Position numbers and translations under genes: made by a program. Shown one piece after another: positions 1-6,536 of a DNA stretch of 15,024 bases. A model generated the notes under the pieces. The model searched no databases, was not told where the DNA came from, and was given only the letters and a program-made list of their open reading frames with translations. The stretch is from positions 1 to 15,024 of the forward strand of contig JAISQU010000228.1 of assembly GCA_031274005.1 (NCBI GenBank). The letters run 5' to 3'. This DNA comes from Spirochaetales bacterium. GTDB taxonomy: Bacteria > Spirochaetota > Spirochaetia > DTKZ01. Every line of letters starts with the position of its first letter. Positions within the stretch are counted from its first letter, which is position 1.

Positions 1-190
1 TATAGTATAGCCCGGAATCGGGAAAGGGGCAAGGGAAACAGTTGGAAAGGGAGAAGAGTGAAGCCCTTTGGTCAAAGCAGAACAAAAGAATGCCGCATTC
101 TTTTGTTCTGTGGTTGCACCAGAAGAGAAGTGGAAGATGAAGAATAAAACCGCGTTGCGGTTAAAATTCTTTCCGGTTTGTTTTAGGATA
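1..190. repeat. Direct repeat copy 1 (upstream of TA module 1)
   Basis: This stretch is repeated at 1027-1299. Positions 1-153 match 1027-1177 nearly base for base, with a 1-nt deletion and one substitution. Positions 157-190 match 1266-1299 exactly, and copy 2 carries about 90 extra bases in between. It contains a perfect hairpin with 15-bp arms at 78-110 (arm CAGAACAAAAGAATG, loop CCG). Its left edge has the same minus-strand promoter-like sequence that stands in front of the antitoxin in copy 2, so it may drive a gene lying left of the window. Similarity may run a little beyond 190. Confidence 0.9.
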
Positions 191-231
191 GGGGGAGTAG
201 TGGAAGAAAGGGAAAAGCGGAATTTAACTAC

Positions 232-696
232 TCACTTCTCACCTTTTTTAGGAGTTTTGCTTTGAGCCGGTCTTATCCAGAAAAAATTAATATTTTCATG
301 CTGTTCAACTGGTTCAAATTCTTTGTGATCGGAAGTAACCAGGGCGGCGTCTATGGAAGACGCAACGGCGCAAGCGATAGCATCCGCAAGAGAAAGCGGA
401 TAGGTAGCTTTAAGGCGGCCGGCAGTACGGATATTCTCGCGGGAAAATTCATGTACAATTTTTATGGAAGATCCATAAAAAGTTTGCAGGAACGTATCGG
501 CATAGTCCCGTCCAATGACACGTATTCTGTCATAATAGACTTCAAGGAGTTGAATACTGGTTATGTAAATGCATATTTCTCCGGCTTCCGCCTTTTGGAA
601 AAGCTCGGCAACGACAGACCCGCCGGGTTCTTTATCAAGAAAGGCAATCAAAGCGCAGGCGTCGAGAACATAGATACATTCGCCGGTAACAGGCAT
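232..696 (-). CDS. PIN-domain toxin (VapC-like ribonuclease), module 1
   Basis: This is a 154-residue single PIN domain, the usual VapC length with a short basic tail. The four acidic metal-binding positions of the family are visible: Asp12 in VLDACALIAFLDKE, Glu52 in LLEVYYD, Asp105 in LSLADAIACA and Asp123 in LVTSDHKEF. Family members are Mg/Mn-dependent RNases that cut tRNA, rRNA or mRNA when freed from their antitoxin; the target here cannot be read. The ATG overlaps the antitoxin stop by one base (TAATG) and is preceded by AAGGAA, so translation is probably coupled. The last residues (SKTPKKGEK) are encoded by low-complexity sequence at 232-260 and may be an acquired tail. The catalytic set is complete, so it is probably functional. 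Confidence 0.88.
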   Translation of the reverse strand: MPVTGECIYVLDACALIAFLDKEPGGSVVAELFQKAEAGEICIYITSIQLLEVYYDRIRVIGRDYADTFLQTFYGSSIKIVHEFSRENIRTAGRLKATYPLSLADAIACAVASSIDAALVTSDHKEFEPVEQHENINFFWIRPAQSKTPKKGEK

Positions 697-1022
697 TACG
701 GCTTTTCCTTAAAACGGTGCGCGTATTGTTCATCTTCCAGAGCCTTATCCGCCCGCTTCCGTTCAAGATACGCTTCCATCGTATCCTTGCCTTCGCAGGA
801 GCCGTACAAATCCATCAAAGTTAACGGCGATTTTTGTTCCCGTTCGTCAATCGCGTTTTCCGGAGCGCCATCGGCCCAACCCCGCCTTAAAAAAGCGTCA
901 ACCGAATCCCCAATAAGAACCGTTGTTATAATGGTCGCCTTGGCGCCAATAGGAGTATCCGGCGGCATTTCAAGGGTAATACGGCGGTCCGCCGGAATCT
1001 CGATGGTTTGTTCAATGGTCAT
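696..1022 (-). CDS. Antitoxin of PIN module 1
   Basis: This is a 108-residue protein directly upstream of and overlapping the PIN toxin, the standard antitoxin-first order. Residues 1-35 (EQTIEIPADRRITLEMPP...) form a short beta-rich N-terminus like the AbrB/VapB-type DNA-binding or dimerisation region. Residues 70-105 (LYGSCEGKDTMEAYLERKRADKAL) form an acidic/basic helix typical of toxin-binding tails in this antitoxin group. By family it should neutralise the toxin and repress its own promoter. There is no Shine-Dalgarno sequence before the ATG; a -10 box ends 7 nt upstream, so the mRNA may be leaderless. The assignment rests on position and N-/C-terminal patterns, not on a motif I can name with certainty. 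Confidence 0.8.
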   Translation of the reverse strand: MTIEQTIEIPADRRITLEMPPDTPIGAKATIITTVLIGDSVDAFLRRGWADGAPENAIDEREQKSPLTLMDLYGSCEGKDTMEAYLERKRADKALEDEQYAHRFKEKP

Positions 1023-1026
1023 AGTT

Positions 1027-1299
1027 TATAGTATAGCCCGGAATCGGGAAAGGGGCAAGGGAAACAGTTGGAAAGGGAGAAGAGTGAAGCCCTTTGGTCA
1101 AAGCAGAACAAAAGAATGCCGCATTCTTTTGTTCGTGGTTGCACCAGAAGAGAAGTGAAAGATGAAGAATAAACCCGGCGAGAAATCAAGAATCAGGAGA
1201 GTAAAGAAAAGAGGGCATCCCATTGGTTTTTCTTTATTTCTTCCTCTGCGAACTCAGCGCGCTCGGCGGTTAAAATTCTTTCCGGTTTGTTTTAGGATA
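1027..1299. repeat. Direct repeat copy 2, with extra internal segment
   Basis: This is the second copy of the repeat at 1-190. Positions 1027-1177 and 1266-1299 match copy 1. The segment at about 1178-1265 is absent from copy 1 and includes a CTCTGCG-type dispersed repeat (1251-1283). The 78-110 hairpin recurs with its outermost pairs lost to a 1-nt deletion. No gene is visible between 1023 and 1343. Confidence 0.9.
1030..1058 (-). promoter_or_regulatory. Predicted promoter of TA module 1, inside direct repeat copy 2
   Basis: On the minus strand TTGCCC (1053-1058) is separated by exactly 17 bp from TATACT (1030-1035), and the antitoxin ATG follows 7 nt later. The spacer holds the short inverted repeat CCCGATTCCGGG, a candidate site for autorepression. 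The same sequence is present at 1-36 in repeat copy 1. Confidence 0.5.
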
Positions 1300-1343
1300 C
1301 AAAGGGGGCTGCGGAAAAAACAGAAAAGGCCATAAGCCGTTAA

Positions 1344-1577
1344 TCAAGCGGCCTGGTCTGAATAAGTAACCACGGCGATTTCGGTAATGACCGTGTTTTT
1401 TATGGAATTGACAATATGTTCAAGCCGGCGCGCGACTTCGTTACTGTAGGAAACTTCGCCGCATTGACCGCATACCTGGGAAGGTACATTTTTCACAATA
1501 ACGATACAAGTTCCCAGGTCGGTCATAAATGTTGAACTAGTGTTTTCCAATGAGCCTTTGCACATAAAACAGGTCAT
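1344..1577 (-). CDS. MqsA/YgiT-type zinc-finger antitoxin-like protein
   Basis: This is a 77-residue protein with two CxxC pairs (Cys3-x2-Cys6 and VCGQC at about 36-39), the zinc site of the YgiT/MqsA N-terminal domain. The TFMTDLGTCIVIVKNVPSQVCGQCGE pattern is typical of that family. The C-terminal helix-turn-helix of full MqsA (about 130 residues) is absent, as in the short MqsA-like partners usually paired with DUF4258 genes. Its ATG overlaps the stop of the upstream DUF4258 gene (ATGA), so it is translationally coupled. If the DUF4258 partner is dead, this gene is an orphan. It may still bind zinc; DNA binding is not shown by the sequence. Confidence 0.82.
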   Translation of the reverse strand: MTCFMCKGSLENTSSTFMTDLGTCIVIVKNVPSQVCGQCGEVSYSNEVARRLEHIVNSIKNTVITEIAVVTYSDQAA

Positions 1578-1786
1578 GTGGTTTTCTCCTTACGGACACT
1601 GAAATCGCCGGACCATTCATCCGGATTCGGATAATAAGCGGTAATGAGCCACAAAGTATTTTCGCTCATACCGCATACGATATGCAGGTGTTTTCCTGCG
1701 GGGCTTAGGCCCAAAACTAGACAGCTTGGATAGGGGTAATCGTTTGGATATTCTTCAATTATTTCACCGTGAATCAGAGCGTTCAC
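1574..1786 (-). CDS. DUF4258 protein, N-terminally truncated (toxin-like partner)
   Basis: These 70 residues match the C-terminal two-thirds of DUF4258 proteins: GEIIEEYPNDYPYPSCLVLG, then HIVCGMSENTLWLITAYYPNPDEW. Full-length members are about 95-105 residues and begin with a helix carrying a His-Ala...Arg motif, missing here. The only available start is GTG (1784-1786), and an in-frame TAA lies immediately before it. The sequence upstream does not resemble the missing part in any minus frame I checked. The gene therefore looks 5'-truncated, consistent with the rearrangement scar at 1787-1948. Such genes sit before MqsA-type zinc-finger genes, as here, and are thought to be toxin-like. Activity after this loss is doubtful. 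Confidence 0.7.
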   Translation of the reverse strand: MNALIHGEIIEEYPNDYPYPSCLVLGLSPAGKHLHIVCGMSENTLWLITAYYPNPDEWSGDFSVRKEKTT

Positions 1787-1948
1787 TTATTCTGCCTCAA
1801 AATCCCGGCTTTTTCAACCGGGAGAATACATACCGCGGGAGGTCCGCATAATGGCTAAAAAAGAAACGTCCGCTGCAACCGGGCCAGGAGAGCTTAAGCA
1901 AATGCGGATCATGCGAACTAAAGTCCGGAAAGAGGCGGCGGCATATTT
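1787..1948. other. Rearrangement scar: duplicated cyclase gene start plus PIN toxin remnant
   Basis: Three things are packed here. First, 1838-1875 matches 2635-2672 (32 of 38 identical): the Shine-Dalgarno, ATG and first codons of the cyclase gene, reading MAKKETSA here against MAAKETSA there. Second, the minus strand at 1878-1910 encodes DPHLLKLSWPG, nearly the same as DPHLLNLKWPG at 1973-2005 near the C-terminus of PIN toxin 2. Third, a small palindrome (CCCGG...CCGGG) sits at 1804-1822. The plus-strand reading frame opening at 1851 is not a real cyclase, because homology stops after about eight codons. Confidence 0.6.
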
Positions 1949-2293
1949 TTACACACTGCTCACGACTTGTAACCCGGGCCACTTCAAATTCAGCAGATGC
2001 GGGTCGAGCGTGATGACCACGGCTCCCAGAGACAAGGCAGTGGCGGCAATAATTGTGTCCGGAAGTTTAAGGCTGGTTTTACGCCGCAGCGTAATGGCGT
2101 TTAGTTCAACATCTTCTGTTATTTGGATAACGGAGCGGTTTTGCAAAAAGAGGCTAATGTATTTTTCGTCATCAGGAGTAAGATTATCCCAGGCGAATAA
2201 TTCTATCCGCGTAATTATGCTTATAAACTGTTGGGATACCATTATCTTATCCCGTAAAAATTCAAGTCCTTCGGCGCCATTAAAAAGACTCAT
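1949..2293 (-). CDS. PIN-domain toxin, module 2, with defective start
   Basis: The first ATG gives 114 residues with three of the four PIN acidic residues: Glu31 (ISIITRIELFAW), Asp79 (KLPDTIIAATA) and Asp97 (VVITLDPHLL). The missing first Asp is encoded just upstream: in frame before the ATG the codons read TAG, then V-L-D-S-C-V-I (2294-2314), the normal PIN beginning. No ATG, GTG or TTG lies between that TAG and the Asp codon; the only candidate is CTG, directly before GAC. Either translation starts at CTG, or an indel destroyed the ATG. From the ATG alone the enzyme would lack an active-site residue. The gene follows its antitoxin by a short gap and ends next to a decayed second copy of its own 3' end. 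Confidence 0.72.
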   Translation of the reverse strand: MSLFNGAEGLEFLRDKIMVSQQFISIITRIELFAWDNLTPDDEKYISLFLQNRSVIQITEDVELNAITLRRKTSLKLPDTIIAATALSLGAVVITLDPHLLNLKWPGLQVVSSV

Positions 2294-2318
2294 GATGACG
2301 CACGAGTCCAGAACCTAT

Positions 2319-2594
2319 TTACCATTCATCGCGCGTCTTGCGGATAAGTCCCGCCGGATCGCCGTCCCAGATATGTTTGCCTTTGAAAATACCAAAAAAT
2401 TCGTTAAAATCATTGGGAATATTTTGATTTTCCATGGGAGCAGCGTCATGGCTTTCCGACAGGGTTACTTTATCCGGGAATACCTTAATCTCAATCCTGG
2501 CGCCTTGCGGTGGAAGATTTTCCGGTACGCTCAGATCCAAGTCCAAATGCACCCGGTGATTAAGTGGCATCTTGATTGTTCGCGGTTTAATCAT
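2319..2594 (-). CDS. Antitoxin of PIN module 2
   Basis: This is a 91-residue protein immediately upstream of PIN toxin 2 on the same strand. The N-terminal beta segment (RTIKMPLNHRVHLDLDLSVPENLPPQGARIEIKVF, about 5-40) and the C-terminal toxin-binding tail (FFGIFKGKHIWDGDPAGLIRKTRDEW, 66-91) follow the layout of spirochaete VapB-type antitoxins. It differs in sequence from the module 1 antitoxin, so cross-neutralisation is not expected. No Shine-Dalgarno is visible; a -10 box ends 6 nt before the ATG. Its promoter overlaps that of the divergent cyclase operon. Confidence 0.78.
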   Translation of the reverse strand: MIKPRTIKMPLNHRVHLDLDLSVPENLPPQGARIEIKVFPDKVTLSESHDAAPMENQNIPNDFNEFFGIFKGKHIWDGDPAGLIRKTRDEW

Positions 2595-2605
2595 ACTTTT
2601 ATATT
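2576..2605 (+). promoter_or_regulatory. Predicted promoter of the cyclase operon
   Basis: TTGTTC (2576-2581), 18 bp, then TATATT (2600-2605). The -35 lies inside the antitoxin start region. The expected transcript begins near 2612, followed by Shine-Dalgarno AGGAGG at 2634-2639 and ATG at 2648 (8-nt spacing). The -35 match is weak. Confidence 0.35.
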
Positions 2606-2629
2606 ATCCCAAACTCATGATTTTTTCAA
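2601..2629 (-). promoter_or_regulatory. Predicted promoter of TA module 2
   Basis: On the minus strand TTGAAA (2624-2629), 17 bp, then TAATAT (2601-2606), with the antitoxin ATG 6 nt further on. The spacing suggests a leaderless or nearly leaderless transcript. The -10 shares bases 2601-2605 with the -10 proposed for the divergent cyclase operon. Confidence 0.4.
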
Positions 2630-2647
2630 CTACAGGAGGCCCGCCTA

Positions 2648-4510
2648 ATGGCCGCAAAAGAAACGTCCGCCGTCCGCGTCCGCTACCCCATAGGCGCGAA
2701 ACTGGTGGTAATTATTTCCGTGCTTTCCTTGGTGTCGCTGGGGGCGATTACGGCGCTGGCGTCGTACATGATTACCCTGGATGTGCGCCTAACGGCGGAG
2801 GACAATAACTTTAGCGTTAACAAACGGTCCGCGGCGGAGGCGGAGCAAATTTTAACCGGAGTCAGGGCCAACGCCGCGGTACTGCTCAATACGGCCTCCG
2901 CTTTGCCGGAAAGAGCGGCGGGGGACGCGGCTTCATGGTTTTTTGACGAACACCGGGACACGGCGGCGGTGGTTTCCTTCGGCAGTCCGGGCCTGGTTCT
3001 TTTGAATGAGCGTTTTTTTCTGGAAAACGGGATAGACCCTTCTTTGCTTGACGGCTTTACCGAAAAAGAACGGGACTCCCTGCGGCGGGCGGCGGCGGGT
3101 GAGGCGCTTATCCGCAACGCCGCGCCGGTTTTCGGCTTTCCTTTGCTGGCCCTGTTTTTTCCCCTGCGGGGGAACGCGGCGGCGGTTCTCTTTTCCCCGG
3201 AGAGCCTGGCGGAGAGCTTCGGCGCCGGGGCCAACTCAAGCTGCATGATAAACGACAGGGCGGACGCGCTGGTCCATCCCAACGGGGAACTGGCGGCGGC
3301 GGGGGTAAACCTGGGGAACGACGGTTTTATCCGGGCCATGCGGGAAAACCCCGCGTCCAGCCTTCAAAGTCTTTACACCGACGAGGGCGTGCGGCTTTTT
3401 GCGGCCTACACCAGGCTGACGGTGGGGAACGCGGCGGTAATTACCAGCATCGAATACGACCGGGTTTTTGAGGGAATCGCTGCCACCACCCGGCGGAACA
3501 TCTATTTAACCGCCGCCGTGCTATGTATCGCGGGTATTTTTATCTGGCTCTTCAGCAAAACAATATCCGGCCCGATGAAGGGCCTTACGGCGGCGGCGGA
3601 GCGGATTGAGGCGGGACAATTTGAAATTGAGATGAAGGCAAAGACCCGTGATGAAATCGGGGTACTCACCGATAGTTTTGCGAAGATGAGCAAGGCCCTG
3701 GGAATCTTCGGCCGCTTTACCAACCGGGAAATCGCCGTCCGGGCCATGCGGGGTGAAATCAAGCCCGGTGGCCTGCCGAAGCACGCCACAATCTTTTTTT
3801 CGGACATCCGCTCCTTTACGGAGAAGTCCGAGAACTTTACCAAAGAATACGGGGAGGAGGCTTCGGACAGGATTGTCCACTGGCTGAACGAATATTTTAC
3901 CCGGATGGTGGAGTGCGTGGAGAGGACCGGCGGCGTTGTGGACAAGTTTATCGGCGACGCGGTAATGGCCCATTGGGGCACGGCCTACACCGGCGGAAGC
4001 CCGGAGAAGGACGCTTTTAACTGCGTGAAGGCGGCGCTGATGATGAGAACAGCCCTGCTTGAGATGAACAAAGACCGCCGCTGCGACGACCCCCGGAACC
4101 CGCCGATACGCATCGGCTGCGGAATAAATACGGGCATTGTTACAGCCGGGCAGATTGGCAGTGAACAGCGGATGGAATATACGGTTATCGGCGACCCGGT
4201 AAATCTGGCCTCCCGGACGGAAGCCTTGAACAAGCCCCTGGGGACGGATATTCTGATTACGGAAAACACCTTTCATTTAATCGGCGGGTATTTGATCACC
4301 GAAGAAATGCCCCCCGTTAGGGTGAAGGGGAAAGAGAAGCCGGTACGGCTCTTTGCCGTTATTAACCTTGCCTCTTCGCCGCCGGGAGAAGCAGAGGGGC
4401 CGCAGACGCTGGCGGAAGTGCGGGCTTTATTGGGAATCCCGCCGCCCGACCTTTCCGCGGTGGATACGGGCGCGGAGGAGAAAAAGTATAAGATAGGGGA
4501 AAACAGTTAG
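2648..4510 (+). CDS. Membrane class III adenylate/guanylate cyclase
   Basis: A 620-residue sensor cyclase. Segment 1 at 18-40 (KLVVIISVLSLVSLGAITAL) is a transmembrane helix, followed by a periplasmic sensing region of about 240 residues of no family I can name. A second helix spans 285-303, then HAMP (304-350, with DEIGVLTDSFAKM) and the catalytic domain (about 378-570). Metal-binding Asp386 (FFSDIRSFT) and Asp437 (FIGDAVMAHWG), purine-selecting Lys433 and Asp516 (TVIGDPVN), and transition-state Asn519 and Arg523 (NLASR) are all present. The Lys/Asp pair favours ATP, so cAMP is the likely product. Start chosen by AGGAGG at 8 nt. The FecR-domain gene begins one base after the stop, so the two are co-translated. 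An imperfect copy of the gene start lies at 1838-1875. Confidence 0.92.
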   Translation: MAAKETSAVRVRYPIGAKLVVIISVLSLVSLGAITALASYMITLDVRLTAEDNNFSVNKRSAAEAEQILTGVRANAAVLLNTASALPERAAGDAASWFFDEHRDTAAVVSFGSPGLVLLNERFFLENGIDPSLLDGFTEKERDSLRRAAAGEALIRNAAPVFGFPLLALFFPLRGNAAAVLFSPESLAESFGAGANSSCMINDRADALVHPNGELAAAGVNLGNDGFIRAMRENPASSLQSLYTDEGVRLFAAYTRLTVGNAAVITSIEYDRVFEGIAATTRRNIYLTAAVLCIAGIFIWLFSKTISGPMKGLTAAAERIEAGQFEIEMKAKTRDEIGVLTDSFAKMSKALGIFGRFTNREIAVRAMRGEIKPGGLPKHATIFFSDIRSFTEKSENFTKEYGEEASDRIVHWLNEYFTRMVECVERTGGVVDKFIGDAVMAHWGTAYTGGSPEKDAFNCVKAALMMRTALLEMNKDRRCDDPRNPPIRIGCGINTGIVTAGQIGSEQRMEYTVIGDPVNLASRTEALNKPLGTDILITENTFHLIGGYLITEEMPPVRVKGKEKPVRLFAVINLASSPPGEAEGPQTLAEVRALLGIPPPDLSAVDTGAEEKKYKIGENS

Positions 4511-4511
4511 T

Positions 4512-6524
4512 ATGGATTATAAACATTCCCTGGATTCTCCGACATCTCCGCGGCCTCTGCGTCCTCCGCGGTTAAAAATCTTTTCCGCCGATTTCTTCTT
4601 CATCGGAATCTGCGTGATTGGCGCTTTGACGGCGCTGGCCTTTTTTTGGCGGGATTTGAATCTGAGCCTGACGCGTCTGACGGAACAGCCCGTGGGGACG
4701 GTGAGTTACAAGTACCGGGCCATCCAGCGGCGCTTTGCCGACAGGCTGTTCTGGGAACGGCTCAAACAGGAAAGCCCGGTGTATGACGGGGATTTTGTAC
4801 GGACGGCGGAACTTTCGCAGGCGCTCGTGAGTTTTTTTTCCGGGGATGAACGGATCAGCCTGGAGGAGAATACCCTGATACAAATACGCGCCGAAAGCGG
4901 GGACCTGCGCATAGACCTGAAGGAAGGGGAGTTATCCGCGAACGCCGGGAGCAGGAGCCTGAGCGTAAGCGCGGGAGAGGCGGTGGTGGCGGCTTCTCCG
5001 GGGAGCACGGTAACCGTTACCCTGGATGACCCGGCTTCGGAAGGGCTTGAAGTACAGGCTCTGGAGGGGAGCGCGGAGATACGGCGGGGAAACCGGACGC
5101 TCAGCCTTGGCGCGGGAGATGTATACCGTACAGGCGGCGCGGGGACCGCCCGGGTGGCGGCGCTTTCGCCCCGGCCTTCGGCGAAATTCCTGAACGCCGG
5201 GGAGTCTCCCCTGCCGGTGGTATTCGGCTGGAACAAAATCGGTTTTACGGGGAACGAAAGAGTCCGGCTTGAGATAGCCGAAGATCGTTTTTTTACCCGG
5301 ACGCTGCGCGCGGAGGAATCAGCCGGGGACGGAGTACGGGCGGAATTGGAAAACGGTATCTATTATTGGCGGGCCTACCCCGCAAGCGAGGAGGCGGCGG
5401 AATTAAAACGGGGAAGCGTGAGCGGACGGCTTGCGGTGATATATGCCCCGGTTCCGGTTCTCTTAAGCCCGGCGGATGAGGAAGTTTTCAGTTTTATGAC
5501 AGCCCGGCCGGGAATACGCTTTACCTGGTCCGCCTGCGAGGGAGCGGCGGCGTATCTGGTGGAAGCGGCGGAAAACCCGGATATGCGGAACCCGGTTTTC
5601 AGCAGCCAGGTACAGGCGGCCGGGGGAGATACCGGCTCCACGGTGTATTCAGGACTCCGGCCGGGGGCCTACTATTGGCGGGTGCTGCCGGTCTATTCCC
5701 GGAACTATGAGGGCGCGGCCCGGGTGTCGGCGGCGGGAAGTTTCCGCATAGAAAAAGCGGAGACCCTCACGGTTCCCCAGGCCCAGGGCTGGCAGCGGGA
5801 AGTCTACCTTGAAAGCGGACAGGGCAACAGTTATTTTACCTGGACGCCGGAGGAGGAAGCGGCCTACTATACTTTTTTGCTTTCAAAACAGGAGGATTTA
5901 CGCAATCCCCTTATTGAACAGCGGGTACGGGACAACTACTACGCCTTTGACGTGAAGGCCGCGGGGCTTGCCACAGGCGAATATTATTGGGGAGTTTACC
6001 AGACCGATACAGAGGGGAACCGCTCGCGGGTATCGGAGGCCAGAACGCTGGTGGTAGTGGCGGGGACGCCTCCCCCGCAGCCCCTTAATCCGGTGATCGC
6101 TCCGGCCAAAGAGGAACCCCCGGCCGCGGCCCTGCCGGAACAGCCGGAAGGCCCCCCGCCGCTGCCGTCTCCCCGGAATCTCCGGCCCGCCTCAGGCTAT
6201 GCGCTTACCGAAGAAATCATCATCCGTGATCAAAAAATGGACTTTGCCTGGGAAGCTGTCCCGGGGGCGGCATCGTATTCGTTTGTCCTGTACCATGTAA
6301 CGCCACAGGGAAACAAGGAAACCTTCAGGCGGACCATGCCGGAAACCACTTTTACGCTTTCCGATCTAACGGTACTGGACGCGGGACGTTTTCTGTGGCG
6401 CGTAACGGCGGAAAATTCCGGAACCGGCAGAAGGAGCGCGGCGGCGGAGAGCCGCTTCACGGTGGAGATAACGGAAGTAGAAGGAACCCGGGGAGAAGAT
6501 ATGGGCGTTATATTCGGAAAATAG
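4512..6524 (+). CDS. Membrane-anchored FecR-domain protein with FN3-like repeats
   Basis: 670 residues. A short cytoplasmic tail (1-24) precedes one transmembrane helix (about 25-45). A FecR domain follows at about 60-205 (VGTVSYKYRAIQRRFADRLFW, then YDGDFVRTAELSQALVSF). After it come about four FN3-like units, each opening with F-x-W and closing with YYWRV-like strands, starting near 236, 333, 437 and 577. A Pro-rich linker lies at about 528-560. The bulk should be periplasmic. FecR domains here are scaffold or sensory modules, not iron-citrate regulators. It starts one base after the cyclase stop. The codons for residues 11-25 overlap a dispersed DNA repeat (4541-4587), so part of the N-terminal tail is repeat-derived. 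Function beyond envelope binding is not readable. Confidence 0.85.
   Translation: MDYKHSLDSPTSPRPLRPPRLKIFSADFFFIGICVIGALTALAFFWRDLNLSLTRLTEQPVGTVSYKYRAIQRRFADRLFWERLKQESPVYDGDFVRTAELSQALVSFFSGDERISLEENTLIQIRAESGDLRIDLKEGELSANAGSRSLSVSAGEAVVAASPGSTVTVTLDDPASEGLEVQALEGSAEIRRGNRTLSLGAGDVYRTGGAGTARVAALSPRPSAKFLNAGESPLPVVFGWNKIGFTGNERVRLEIAEDRFFTRTLRAEESAGDGVRAELENGIYYWRAYPASEEAAELKRGSVSGRLAVIYAPVPVLLSPADEEVFSFMTARPGIRFTWSACEGAAAYLVEAAENPDMRNPVFSSQVQAAGGDTGSTVYSGLRPGAYYWRVLPVYSRNYEGAARVSAAGSFRIEKAETLTVPQAQGWQREVYLESGQGNSYFTWTPEEEAAYYTFLLSKQEDLRNPLIEQRVRDNYYAFDVKAAGLATGEYYWGVYQTDTEGNRSRVSEARTLVVVAGTPPPQPLNPVIAPAKEEPPAAALPEQPEGPPPLPSPRNLRPASGYALTEEIIIRDQKMDFAWEAVPGAASYSFVLYHVTPQGNKETFRRTMPETTFTLSDLTVLDAGRFLWRVTAENSGTGRRSAAAESRFTVEITEVEGTRGEDMGVIFGK
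4541..4587 (+). repeat. Dispersed CTCTGCG-type repeat inside a coding region
   Basis: CCTCTGCGTCCTCCGCGG followed by TTAAAAATCTTTTCCG is the same family as 1251-1283, 7948-7988 and 11821-11880. Here it encodes the residues around PRPLRPPRLKIF of the FecR-domain protein, just before its transmembrane helix. Confidence 0.65.
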
Positions 6525-6536
6525 TAATTGGGAGAA

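Noticed and set aside
262..1158. Long plus-strand frame opposite the PIN/antitoxin pair
   Set aside because: It is antisense to two well-supported genes and runs on into the direct repeat; its protein has no recognisable pattern.
1..1299. Two-copy repeat as a CRISPR array or insertion sequence
   Set aside because: Only two long copies around a TA module, no spacers and no transposase gene.
1851..2648. 265-residue plus-strand frame starting MAKKETSA
   Set aside because: Only the first eight codons resemble the cyclase; the rest is antisense to PIN toxin 2 and its antitoxin.
3502..4276. Two overlapping minus-strand frames inside the cyclase gene
   Set aside because: They are shadows of a strongly supported cyclase catalytic domain; no ribosome sites or family motifs.
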